Source of the DNA: Rhodospirillales bacterium
GTDB taxonomy: Bacteria; Pseudomonadota; Alphaproteobacteria; Rhodospirillales; Thalassospiraceae
DNA length: 64,000 nucleotides
Direction of reading: 5' to 3'
Assembly (NCBI GenBank): GCA_019634165.1
Contig: JAHQVT010000006.1
Location: 744,001 to 808,000, forward strand
Shown here: positions 36,377 through 44,985 of the stretch, one piece after another
Layout of the letters: the number at the start of each line of letters is the position of its first letter
Numbering within the stretch: position 1 is the first letter of the stretch
The notes under the pieces: generated by a model
Seen by the model: the letters and a program-made list of their open reading frames with translations, nothing else
What the model was told of the DNA's origin: nothing
The model's database searches: none
Translations under genes and position numbers: made by a program

Positions 36377-36436
36377 TGGAAACAGATGTTCAACATATCG
36401 CACAAAAGCAGACCAGCATCGCTGTCAGGAGACGTT

Positions 36437-37807
36437 ATGAATAATTTCGACAAAACCGCCTATTGGCAGGACATTGACCAAGCGCACCATATTCACCCGT
36501 TCACAGATACAGCGGATTTGAATAACCGTGGCACACGGGTTATCACCAGTGCCAAGGGTGTCTTTATCGAAGACTCCAACGGCAAAAGCTATCTTGATGG
36601 CATGGCTGGTCTTTGGTGTGTCAATATCGGCTATGGCCGCAAGGAACTTGCCGATGCGGCTTATGCCCAAATGCTGGAACTGCCCTATTACAACAACTTC
36701 TTCCAGTGCGCGAACACCCCGGCAATCGAGCTTTCCAAAGTTCTTGCTGAAATCACGCCAGAAGGCCTGAACCACGTCTTTTATGCCAATTCCGGGTCCG
36801 AAGCGAACGACACGGTTGTTCGTATGGTGCACCAGTATTGGAACCTTAAAGCTCAGCCCGAACGCAAAGTCATCATCAGTCGCAAAAATGCCTATCATGG
36901 TTCGACCGTTGCTGGCGCGTCACTTGGCGGCATGGCCGGAATGCATTCACAGGGTGGATCACTTCTGCCCGACGTTGTGCATATTGATCAGCCATACTGG
37001 TACGGCGAAGGTGGTGATCACACCCCCGAAGAATTCGGCCTGATTGCCGCGCGCAAGCTTGAAGAAAAGATCGAAGAACTTGGCGCAGACCGCGTTGGCG
37101 CATTTATTGGTGAACCGATCCAGGGTGCTGGTGGCGTGATCATTCCGCCTTCGACCTACTGGCCTGAAATTCAGCGTATCTGTAAAAAATACGACATTCT
37201 TCTAATTGCTGATGAAGTTATCTGTGGCTTTGGCCGTACCGGTGAGTGGTTCGGTTGCGATACATTTGACATCAAACCGGATTTGATGCCGATGGCAAAA
37301 GGCATGTCATCTGGGTATCTTCCGATTTCTGCTGTCATGGTTGGTGATCGCGTTGCGGATGTTTTGATCAACCAGTGCGGTGAATTCACCCACGGCTTCA
37401 CCTATTCCGGTCACCCGGCATGTGCGGCTGTGGCATTGGAAAACATCCGTATCCTGCGCGAAGAAAAAATGGTCGAACGCGTGCATGACGACATCGGTCC
37501 TTACTTTGCCAAGGCGCTTAAAACCCTTGAAGACCATCCGTTGGTCGGTGCAGTTGAAACCATCGGGCTGATTGCTGGCATGCCGCTGGTTGATGACAAG
37601 AAAACGCGCAAACCGTTTGAAAAACCGGGAACCGTTGGCACCATCTGCCGGGATGCCTGTGTTGCCAATGGTGTAATCTCGCGCGCCTGTGGCGACCGTA
37701 TGGTTCTCTCACCGCCGCTTTGCATCAGCAAAGATGAAGTCGACGAGTTGGTCAAACGGCTCCGCGCTGCACTTGATGATACAGCCAAGAAAATCGGAAA
37801 AATGTAA
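36437..37807 (+). CDS. spuC: Putrescine-type class III aminotransferase
   Basis: This PLP enzyme of 457 residues probably transfers the amino group of putrescine or another polyamine to pyruvate, giving 4-aminobutanal. The PLP lysine is K288 in MAKGMSSGY, the PLP-nitrogen aspartate is D259 in IADE, and the NSGSEAND phosphate loop is at 118-125. The motif GLWCVNIGYGRKEL resembles Pseudomonas SpuC. ATG 36437 has AGGAG before it. The open frame continues upstream to 35975 but overlaps puuA and lacks a ribosome site. It is divergent from puuA and forms a three-gene set with the next two genes. Confidence 0.87.
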   Translation: MNNFDKTAYWQDIDQAHHIHPFTDTADLNNRGTRVITSAKGVFIEDSNGKSYLDGMAGLWCVNIGYGRKELADAAYAQMLELPYYNNFFQCANTPAIELSKVLAEITPEGLNHVFYANSGSEANDTVVRMVHQYWNLKAQPERKVIISRKNAYHGSTVAGASLGGMAGMHSQGGSLLPDVVHIDQPYWYGEGGDHTPEEFGLIAARKLEEKIEELGADRVGAFIGEPIQGAGGVIIPPSTYWPEIQRICKKYDILLIADEVICGFGRTGEWFGCDTFDIKPDLMPMAKGMSSGYLPISAVMVGDRVADVLINQCGEFTHGFTYSGHPACAAVALENIRILREEKMVERVHDDIGPYFAKALKTLEDHPLVGAVETIGLIAGMPLVDDKKTRKPFEKPGTVGTICRDACVANGVISRACGDRMVLSPPLCISKDEVDELVKRLRAALDDTAKKIGKM

Positions 37808-37834
37808 TCACACTTCGATTACAATGACTTACTG

Positions 37835-37870
37835 TAATACCCGGCGTGAGTTATCATTGCCGGGTATTTT
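37835..37870 (+). terminator. Terminator or attenuator after the aminotransferase
   Basis: A perfect 10-bp stem AATACCCGGC/GCCGGGTATT followed by TTTTTA lies 28 bases past the aminotransferase stop and 56 bases before the next gene on the same strand. Confidence 0.85.
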
Positions 37871-37925
37871 TATCTAGCCTCTATCCAACCCCACGCACAC
37901 CACCTTTTCGCCCAAAGAGACATCC

Positions 37926-39275
37926 ATGCTCAAACGCATCTATCAGCCCATGGCTTACCAAACAGACACCCTGCCCAAAAGTTACTGGGCCGAAAGTGTC
38001 CCAACCCTGCCCGATTGCGAAAAACTGCCAATCGAAGGCTCACTCAAGGCCGATGTTGCGATCATTGGTGGCGGCTATTGCGGGTTGTCTGCGGCATTGG
38101 AACTGGCCAAAAATGGTGCGGATGTTGCGGTTTTTGATGCCGGGCGCAGCGGCTGGGGCGCATCTGGGCGCAATGGCGGCTTTTGTTGTATGGGCGGCAG
38201 CGGCAAGGATTACGGTTATCTTGCCAAAAAGTTTGGCGATGACGCGGTTAAACAGTTTGCCCGCATTCAACGTGACGCCATTGAACTTGTTGAACATCGC
38301 CTTACCGATTGGAATATTGATGCTGATCGTCATTCCGACGGTGAAGTTGTTCTGGCCCATAAGCCAAACCGCATTCGCGAATTACATCACGAGGCCGATG
38401 AACTTGCCCATTTCACAGACATCAAAACCGCGTTTCTAGACCGCGACGCCCTTACTGAGCGCGGGTTACACGCCAAGGACACCTATGGTGGGCTACATGT
38501 TAAGGCGGGGTTTGGCTTAAACCCCCTGAAATACTTGGCCGGGCTTCATGCGCAATGTATTGCAGCAGGTGTTCGAATATTCGAACAGGCAAAAATCGAC
38601 CGTTTTTCGGAACATGGCGACCAATATCTGCTTCATGCCGGGGATGTTCAAATATCGGCTGGCAAGATCGTGATTGCCACCAACGGATATAGTTCCGAAA
38701 ACCTGCCCAACTGGATTGGTGGGCGCTTAATGCCGGTATTTTCAGGCATTCTGGTTACCCGACCCATGAGTGACGATGAATTGGCAGCACAAGGCTGGAC
38801 CAGTGACTTGATGGCCTTTGACAGCCGGATTTTGCTGCATTATTTCCGCAAGCTTCCTGATAATCGTTTTCTGTTTGGTGGACGTGGCGGCATAACCGCA
38901 ACGCCAGCGGCCTTTGAGGCAGGGAAACGTGACCTTCTTGATAACTTCAATCGCATGTTTCCGGCATGGCGCAATATCGAGTTAACCCATCACTGGAATG
39001 GTCTTGCCTGCCTGTCGCAAAGCTGGCGTCCCTATATCGGCCGTGTTCCGGGGCATCATGACGTCTGGACAGCGCTTGCCTGGCATGGCAACGGCGTTGC
39101 GCTGGGAAGTATTGGCGGGAAACTTTTGGCCGAACGTATGCTCGGCACAAAGGATGATGCAGATCTCGGATCGGTTTTGACAACACCAATGGACAAGTTC
39201 CCAATGCCTGTCCTACGACGGATGGCGCGGTCTGTTGCTTATCGTTATTACGGGTTCCGTGATCAGTTTGCCTAA
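37926..39275 (+). CDS. PuuB-like FAD-dependent amine oxidoreductase (second copy type)
   Basis: This 449-residue flavoprotein is of the DAO/PuuB group. FAD motif GGGYCGLSAALELAK begins near residue 49 and is followed by GWGASGRNGGFCC. The C-terminal half has GGRGGITATPAAFEAGKRD and AWHGNGVAL segments. It resembles the PuuB gene at 39926-41242 in architecture but is clearly a different paralogue. It likely oxidises a gamma-glutamylated or free polyamine, releasing hydrogen peroxide if it is a true oxidase. It lies behind the aminotransferase and terminator hairpin and before the truncated haemoglobin. Confidence 0.82.
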   Translation: MLKRIYQPMAYQTDTLPKSYWAESVPTLPDCEKLPIEGSLKADVAIIGGGYCGLSAALELAKNGADVAVFDAGRSGWGASGRNGGFCCMGGSGKDYGYLAKKFGDDAVKQFARIQRDAIELVEHRLTDWNIDADRHSDGEVVLAHKPNRIRELHHEADELAHFTDIKTAFLDRDALTERGLHAKDTYGGLHVKAGFGLNPLKYLAGLHAQCIAAGVRIFEQAKIDRFSEHGDQYLLHAGDVQISAGKIVIATNGYSSENLPNWIGGRLMPVFSGILVTRPMSDDELAAQGWTSDLMAFDSRILLHYFRKLPDNRFLFGGRGGITATPAAFEAGKRDLLDNFNRMFPAWRNIELTHHWNGLACLSQSWRPYIGRVPGHHDVWTALAWHGNGVALGSIGGKLLAERMLGTKDDADLGSVLTTPMDKFPMPVLRRMARSVAYRYYGFRDQFA

Positions 39276-39360
39276 AGCGCAAAACTGACATATGTCATGT
39301 CTGATCACAGCACCATGCGTTAATGCTGTGCCATCCTGATCGCATTACAGGTTTGATATC

Positions 39361-39858
39361 ATGTCCGACAAACAGCCGACCCTTGCCGAAATCAAGGAAC
39401 GCCGCGAAATCGCAACCCGCCGTATCAAGGATGATACCGGGATTGATCAGGACATGATCAAAAACATCGTTCATGGCTTTTACGCCAAGGTCCGCGACGA
39501 TGATTTACTCGGTCCGGTATTTGATGAAAAAGTCGAAAACTGGGACCACCATCTAGATCGCATGGTGATGTTTTGGTCTTCCGTCGCCCTTGCCACCGGC
39601 AATTATGACGGCCGCCCGATGCAAAAGCATTTACCGCTTAAAATCACCCGTCATCATTTTGACCGTTGGTTGCAGCTTTTTGCGCAAACACTTTCTGAAT
39701 ATTGCAAAGAACCTGCTGCCAGACATTTCATGGAACGCGCCCTTCGCATCGCTTCAAGCTTTGAAATCGGCATTGCCGCGCATAACGGCGTGATCCTTGG
39801 CAAGGGCGAACGCTATGACCCGGTGACAAATTGGACACCGGATGGCAGTGGCGCATAG
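39361..39858 (+). CDS. Group III truncated haemoglobin
   Basis: This small haem protein of 165 residues matches group III truncated haemoglobins. The likely proximal histidine is H99 in ITRHHFDRWL. The distal B10 region is around HGFYAKVR (residues 38-45). WSSVALATGNYDGRPMQ-like sequence follows. Roles proposed for the group include nitric oxide or peroxide handling and oxygen chemistry. It lies 85 bases after a flavoprotein oxidase gene on the same strand, so a link to its oxygen use or peroxide is possible. Extra residues occur at both ends compared with Campylobacter Ctb. Confidence 0.87.
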   Translation: MSDKQPTLAEIKERREIATRRIKDDTGIDQDMIKNIVHGFYAKVRDDDLLGPVFDEKVENWDHHLDRMVMFWSSVALATGNYDGRPMQKHLPLKITRHHFDRWLQLFAQTLSEYCKEPAARHFMERALRIASSFEIGIAAHNGVILGKGERYDPVTNWTPDGSGA

Positions 39859-39925
39859 CAAACCAAACGCCACTGCATCTAAACTTACCTTGGAATATGG
39901 ACCGCTGTTCAAAGTAGACCGCTCA

Positions 39926-41242
39926 TCACAGACGGTCGCGGATCGAATACCAAACCATCGCCGCCACCAAAAGCGGGAAGCGCAATGCCTTGCCGCCGGG
40001 GAAAACCGGAATTTTCAGGTTCGACATCACATCAAACCGTTCCATCGTTCCGCCAACCGCATCGGCCATGATCTGCCCAGCCAAGGTCGCCATGGCAACG
40101 CCGTGCCCGGAATAGCCCGTCGCGGTAAAGACATTATCTTCGATCTTACGGAAGAACGGCATGCGGTTCATCGTAATTGCAAGCGTCCCGCCCCAGCCAT
40201 AATCAATCTTAACGTCTTTAAGCTGCGGATAGACTTCAATCATATGCGGTGAAACAAAAGACTTAATGTCTTTTGGGAAGGTGTAGCCGTATGTTTCGCC
40301 ACCGCCAAACAACATGCGTTTATCGGCACTTAGACGGTAATAGTTGATCACGAACTTTGAATCCGCGACCGCCACATCATCACGGATCAATTCGCGCGCC
40401 AAATCATCAGAAAGCGGTTCGGTCGCAATAATGAAATTATTGATCGGCATAACCCGTTTGGCCACCCGATCTTCCAGCCCATCAAGATACCCGTTACAAC
40501 CAAGAATCACTTTGTTAGCGCTAACAACCGCGCCATCCTTGGTCTTGACCGTAACCTTGCCTGCCTGATTTTCATAAGACGTTACAACCGCACCTTCAAA
40601 AATCCGTGCCCCGGCAGCACGTGCGGCATTCGCAATACCCAGTGCGAAATTAAGCGGGTGAATATGCCCCGCCCCCATATCAAGCGAGCCGCCATGATAG
40701 AACGACGTGCCCAGCATCTCGCGCATTTCATCGCGGTCGACATTGCGAATATCCTGATATCCGTATTCGTCGCGCAGCTTTTCGCTATAGGCATGGCTAT
40801 CAGCAACAAACCGTGCGCGATGATCGGCATGCAAAATGCCCGGTTTCCAATCGCACTTAATCCCATGCTTGGCGATCAGGGATTTGACGATGTCTTTGGA
40901 TTGTTCGGCAATATCCCAAAGCTTTTTGGCATCATCGCGCCCAACCATCTTTTCCAGATCGTCCTGTTCACGGCGCTGACCGGAACCAACTTGCCCGCCA
41001 TTGCGGCCAGATGCCCCCCATCCAACCCGGTGGGCTTCAAGCAAAATGACGTCAAATCCACGCTCTGCTAAGTGCAAAGCCGATGACAACCCGGTAAAGC
41101 CGCCCCCAATGACAACAATGTCGCAGGTTTGGTCCCCTTCAAGCTTGGCAAACGGTTCGGTCGCATTGGCAGTTGCTGCGTAATAGGACGCAGGATATGC
41201 CCCGGCCGTGTCATTGGCAGTCAGCAAATTTGGGGTAAACAC
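39926..41242 (-). CDS. puuB: Gamma-glutamylputrescine oxidase
   Basis: This FAD enzyme of 438 residues oxidises gamma-glutamylputrescine to the aldehyde used by PuuC. Starting around residue 16, ASYYAATAN, then CDIVVIGGGFTGLSSALHLAERG and GWGASGRNGGQ, closely follow E. coli PuuB. GGHIHPLN in that protein corresponds to AGHIHPLNFALG here. The start codon is GTG at 41242 with GAGG seven bases before it. It is convergent with the truncated haemoglobin gene and apart from puuA and puuC, so it may have a separate promoter in the 236-base gap upstream. Confidence 0.9.
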   Translation of the reverse strand: MFTPNLLTANDTAGAYPASYYAATANATEPFAKLEGDQTCDIVVIGGGFTGLSSALHLAERGFDVILLEAHRVGWGASGRNGGQVGSGQRREQDDLEKMVGRDDAKKLWDIAEQSKDIVKSLIAKHGIKCDWKPGILHADHRARFVADSHAYSEKLRDEYGYQDIRNVDRDEMREMLGTSFYHGGSLDMGAGHIHPLNFALGIANAARAAGARIFEGAVVTSYENQAGKVTVKTKDGAVVSANKVILGCNGYLDGLEDRVAKRVMPINNFIIATEPLSDDLARELIRDDVAVADSKFVINYYRLSADKRMLFGGGETYGYTFPKDIKSFVSPHMIEVYPQLKDVKIDYGWGGTLAITMNRMPFFRKIEDNVFTATGYSGHGVAMATLAGQIMADAVGGTMERFDVMSNLKIPVFPGGKALRFPLLVAAMVWYSIRDRL

Positions 41243-41478
41243 GAGGAGGCCTCATTTTTGGTTGGTGGCGATGGCCCATCCTGCCCGAACAGCGCCATCT
41301 ATCAAGGGAAAACTGCGCTTTCAAACAGTTCCAAACGCATTTCACCGATTATGCCAAAACAAATCAGATCAAGGAAAAAGGATTGCGCAAAGCCCTGCTC
41401 AAACCGCGATAAATGCAAGCCGATCAGATGCTAAGTCTGGTGCTGCCCGTCGCCTGAATGGGTCTGAGTTTTAGAGTC

Positions 41479-43077
41479 TTACCCACCATGGCTTGCGGCT
41501 TCGACCATGCGAAGGGCAGTCTTGGTCGCAGCACAGCCCCCACGCGCCGTACAGCGCAAATCAGGATGCATCATCGCACCAATTTTCACTGTCTGATCGA
41601 CCAATTCATCATATCCCAGAACCGCATCGAACCCGGCAAGAACCGCCATTGCCGATGAAAAGGCATGCGACACACCCGCAACATTGCGCGCATGACACGG
41701 GATTTCAACATCCCCACCAACCGGATCACAGACCAGACCAAGGGTATTCATCAAACACATGCTGGCCGCGTCAAAGCACTGTTTGGCGTCCCCACCATAG
41801 GCCTGCGCAACACCCGCCGCCGCCATCGCCGCCGACGCCCCGGTTTCAACCGAACAGCCGCCACATTCCGCAGCAAACGTGCCACGTGCGGCAAATACAG
41901 CCCCGATCAGCGCCATGACTTGCAGCGCATCCGTCGCACCTTCGATATCAATGCCGTGACGGATCAATCCATAAAGCGTTCCGGGAACGACACCTGCACT
42001 GCCTGCCGTTGGGGCCGCACACACCACCCCCCGATTGGAATCGCGTTCCATTGCGGAAAGCGCACCTGCAATGGCGTCTTGCAGTACCGGGCCACCCAGC
42101 CCGCCGGGCAGATTGGCATCACGGACTTTACGCGCCCGCAAGGTTAAAAACCGCATCACGTTATCTTCGGGTTTTGCATCGAACCCTTCGGCCACCACAC
42201 GCAACATCAATTCACAGCGTTCGCGGAACAATGCGCGGGTGGCTTCGCGTGATCGGCCAAGGCGCTTGGCTTCCAGCACAAGGGCCGCATCAGCAATTGA
42301 TCCGCCTTCTTGCCCATCGGCAACCGCAATCACGGCTTCGCTGGTCGAAAACAAATCATCTGTCGCGCAGACCGGATATTGCGATGCATCGGCATAACGC
42401 AGATCGGAAATTTCACCGCCATCCCATTCGTGTAGCGATGATAAAGCATCCCCATTCGGCAAGGATTGCAAAGAAACTTCAATTCGTTCATGGGATGGAT
42501 CAAACGACACACCAAGCAATGTATTGCCACCCGATGCCAACTGTTTTCCAAGGTCATCGGCATGGGCACCCACATCAGGACCCCAGACAAACACCGTCGC
42601 CGTTTTCCCGGTTAAAAATACCGGCTGCCCATTCATCGCATCGATGTAAAACATGCCGCCGCCAATCGATGCACCGGCATAAAGATCAACACGCTTTGTG
42701 CCATCCGCCGTCACAACGGTCAGTTCCAGATCAACGCGGTTGGGGTGGTTGTTGTTGGCAAGTTCAACGATCTCGATGGCAAACTGGAACCCTTCGCCGC
42801 GCTCAACCCGGCCCAGAATATCGCGGTAATCTGCATCGGTCAGTTTCGCGCCAGCAAGCCCAGCAGCAAAATTTTCGTCCGAACTTTGCGCCTTATAGCA
42901 CGGCGCAAAAGAACCACGCGGATCAAACCGAACCACCGCATTTTGCAGTATTTCACCGTTTGAACAGGAAAGTTCACGCACAAGTTTCGCCATCATATAA
43001 GGCGCTGCACAGTGCGAACTTGATGGCCCCCGCATAACGGGACCAATCACGGAATTAAGCAGGCTGATTTCTTGCAT
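41479..43077 (-). CDS. L-serine ammonia-lyase, iron-sulfur type (fused alpha/beta)
   Basis: This lyase of 532 residues probably deaminates L-serine to pyruvate and ammonia with a [4Fe-4S] cluster. The N-terminal beta-type region has VIGPVMRGPSSSHCAAP. The C-terminal alpha-type region has CAAPTAGSAGVVPGTL, CGGCSVETGASAAMAAAG and CDPVGGDVEIPCHARN, whose cysteines are candidate cluster ligands. The match is to the fused, less-studied branch rather than classical SdaA. Position between puuB and betA gives no pathway clue, though serine and betaine both feed one-carbon metabolism. Another amino acid substrate is possible. Confidence 0.78.
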   Translation of the reverse strand: MQEISLLNSVIGPVMRGPSSSHCAAPYMMAKLVRELSCSNGEILQNAVVRFDPRGSFAPCYKAQSSDENFAAGLAGAKLTDADYRDILGRVERGEGFQFAIEIVELANNNHPNRVDLELTVVTADGTKRVDLYAGASIGGGMFYIDAMNGQPVFLTGKTATVFVWGPDVGAHADDLGKQLASGGNTLLGVSFDPSHERIEVSLQSLPNGDALSSLHEWDGGEISDLRYADASQYPVCATDDLFSTSEAVIAVADGQEGGSIADAALVLEAKRLGRSREATRALFRERCELMLRVVAEGFDAKPEDNVMRFLTLRARKVRDANLPGGLGGPVLQDAIAGALSAMERDSNRGVVCAAPTAGSAGVVPGTLYGLIRHGIDIEGATDALQVMALIGAVFAARGTFAAECGGCSVETGASAAMAAAGVAQAYGGDAKQCFDAASMCLMNTLGLVCDPVGGDVEIPCHARNVAGVSHAFSSAMAVLAGFDAVLGYDELVDQTVKIGAMMHPDLRCTARGGCAATKTALRMVEAASHGG

Positions 43078-43173
43078 GGCGGCACTTCACAGGTTGATAT
43101 GCATGTTGCGGGAATTGCATACAATATGCCGTAATCATCACCTGCCTTTTGGATGATTGCAATCTTACAAAAG

Positions 43174-43212
43174 AAAAACCCCAATCAGCATGGCGGCTGA
43201 TCGGGGTTTTCA
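43174..43212 (-). terminator. Terminator of betI-betB-betA
   Basis: The stem AAAACCCC-ATCAGC / GCTGAT-GGGGTTTT has a six-base loop and one mismatch. On the minus strand it is followed by more T residues, 26 bases past the betA stop. Confidence 0.88.
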
Positions 43213-43237
43213 ATAATGGTTTTGTCGGTGCGATCGC

Positions 43238-44926
43238 TTAACGCTGCTTGGTTTCCCATTCGGGATGAACGAAATACGGCGCATTTGACGGGGCCAATGG
43301 TTGACGCCCGCGAATGATGTCAGCGGCCTTTTCACCAATCATGATCGTCGGCGCATTCAAATTACCCGTCGCAATCGTTGGCATGATCGAACTATCAACC
43401 ACGCGCAGCCCTTCGATGCCGTGAACACGGGTGTTTTCATCCACCACGGACATCTCATCACTGCCCATCTTACAGGTGCATGACGGGTGATAAGCACTTT
43501 CGGCGTGATCTGCGACCCATGCGTCAATCTGCTCGTCGGTCTGAATATCCTTGCCCGGTGCGATTTCACTGCCGCGCAAATCGGCAAATGCTTCCTGACC
43601 AAATATTTCGCGGGTCAGGCGCACGGATGCACGCATTTCTTCCCAGTCTTCCGGGTGGCTCATATAGTTCGGATCAATGATCGGACGGTCTTTGGGGTCG
43701 GCGGATGCCAAACGCACGGTCCCACGCGATTTCGACCGCATCGGGCCGATATGGGCTTGGAAGCCATCCCCTTCGGCGGCCTTTGATCCATTATAGTTAA
43801 TAGCGGCTGGCATGAAATGATATTGCAGGTCCGGGTGCTTAACGCCCGCTTTCGACCGAATAAAACCACCAGCTTCAAAATGGTTGGTCGCACCAAGACC
43901 GGTTTTAAACAGATACCACTGCACACCGATCTTAAGTTTGCTCCACCAATCAAGCTTGCTGTTCAGACTAACCGGCTTTGTGCATTCCATCTGAACGTAA
44001 AGTTCCAAATGGTCCTGAAGGTTTTCACCAACACCGGGAAGATCATGAACAACATCAATACCATGTTCGCTCAGATGTGCTGCCGGACCGACCCCTGACA
44101 GCATCAAAAGTTTCGGCGAATTGATCGAACCTGCCGATAGAATGACTTCACGGTCAACCACTGCGCGCTTGGCCTCACCTTCATGGGTGAAGTCAACACC
44201 AACCGCACGTTTACCTTCAAAAACAATGCATTGTGCAAATGCCTTATTGTAAACCGTGACGTTTTCACGCTTTGCCGCCGGGTGAAGATAGGCCTGTGCG
44301 GTTGACCAACGACGGCCTTTATAGACCGTCATATCCATGGTCCCCAGACCTTCCTGACGATAGCCATTCTGATCCGGCGTATATTCATACCCCGCCTGTT
44401 GCCCGGCCTTGATCCACGCTTTATGCAGATCATTCTGACAGGCACCGGTCGTCACATGAAGCGGACCGTCACCACCATGATATTCATCACCATCGGCGTC
44501 TTCATTGCGCGTATCGGCCTTGCGGAAATAAGGCAAGCAGCGTGCATAATCCCAATCTTTCAGGCTTGGGTCTTCTTCGGCCCAGCGATTATAATCAAGC
44601 GCGTGCCCGCGAACATAAGCCATCCCATTGATCGAACTTGATCCGCCCGAAACACGCCCACGCGGCGTTTCCATCCGACGATTATTCAAATTCGATTGCG
44701 GTGTCGTCCAATATGCCCAGTTATAGGTTTCTGACTGCATCGGATAGGAAAGTGCCGTTGGCATATGAATGCGCCAATCCCACCAATGATCGACTGGCCC
44801 GGCTTCCAGCACCAACACCTTAACGTCGCGATCTTCTGACAGGCGATTTGCCAAAACAGCACCGGCTGAACCGGAACCGACAATCACGTAATCGTATTTT
44901 TCAGTCTTTATTGGGGTCGACATCAT
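43238..44926 (-). CDS. betA: Choline dehydrogenase
   Basis: This GMC-family flavoprotein of 562 residues oxidises choline to betaine aldehyde at the membrane. The FAD motif GSGSAGAVLANRL is near residue 18. GMC signature RGRVSGGSSSINGMAYVRG and the C-terminal catalytic-base region SAYHPSCTCKMG are present. AAGGG lies upstream of the double ATG. It follows betB after 59 bases and ends at a terminator. With betB, betI and the divergent choXWV it makes a full choline uptake and glycine betaine pathway. Confidence 0.95.
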   Translation of the reverse strand: MMSTPIKTEKYDYVIVGSGSAGAVLANRLSEDRDVKVLVLEAGPVDHWWDWRIHMPTALSYPMQSETYNWAYWTTPQSNLNNRRMETPRGRVSGGSSSINGMAYVRGHALDYNRWAEEDPSLKDWDYARCLPYFRKADTRNEDADGDEYHGGDGPLHVTTGACQNDLHKAWIKAGQQAGYEYTPDQNGYRQEGLGTMDMTVYKGRRWSTAQAYLHPAAKRENVTVYNKAFAQCIVFEGKRAVGVDFTHEGEAKRAVVDREVILSAGSINSPKLLMLSGVGPAAHLSEHGIDVVHDLPGVGENLQDHLELYVQMECTKPVSLNSKLDWWSKLKIGVQWYLFKTGLGATNHFEAGGFIRSKAGVKHPDLQYHFMPAAINYNGSKAAEGDGFQAHIGPMRSKSRGTVRLASADPKDRPIIDPNYMSHPEDWEEMRASVRLTREIFGQEAFADLRGSEIAPGKDIQTDEQIDAWVADHAESAYHPSCTCKMGSDEMSVVDENTRVHGIEGLRVVDSSIMPTIATGNLNAPTIMIGEKAADIIRGRQPLAPSNAPYFVHPEWETKQR

Positions 44927-44985
44927 TGATCCCTTTTATCTTTCAAACGTTGCGGGCAGCCATTTTTTGATCACAAATATGCCGA

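Larger units (their letters stand above)
36121..36436. promoter_or_regulatory. Divergent puuA / aminotransferase regulatory region
   Basis: This 316-base region between divergent operons is AT-rich in the half near the aminotransferase. It contains a perfect 12-base tandem repeat (36321-36344), a hexamer inverted repeat (36357-36376) and the small palindrome ATGTT-C-AACAT (36386-36396). These are candidate PuuR sites. The half near puuA shows nothing clear. Confidence 0.6.

Noticed and set aside
35975-36436. Upstream extension of the putrescine aminotransferase
   Set aside because: It overlaps the start of divergent puuA and adds residues absent from the family; ATG 36437 has a clear AGGAG.
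41208-41474. Small plus-strand frames upstream of puuB
   Set aside because: They overlap the puuB start and intergenic DNA, and show no domain or ribosome site.
42009-43037. Plus-strand open frame of 342 codons
   Set aside because: Antisense to the serine deaminase gene; composition rich in His, Arg and Pro typical of a shadow frame.
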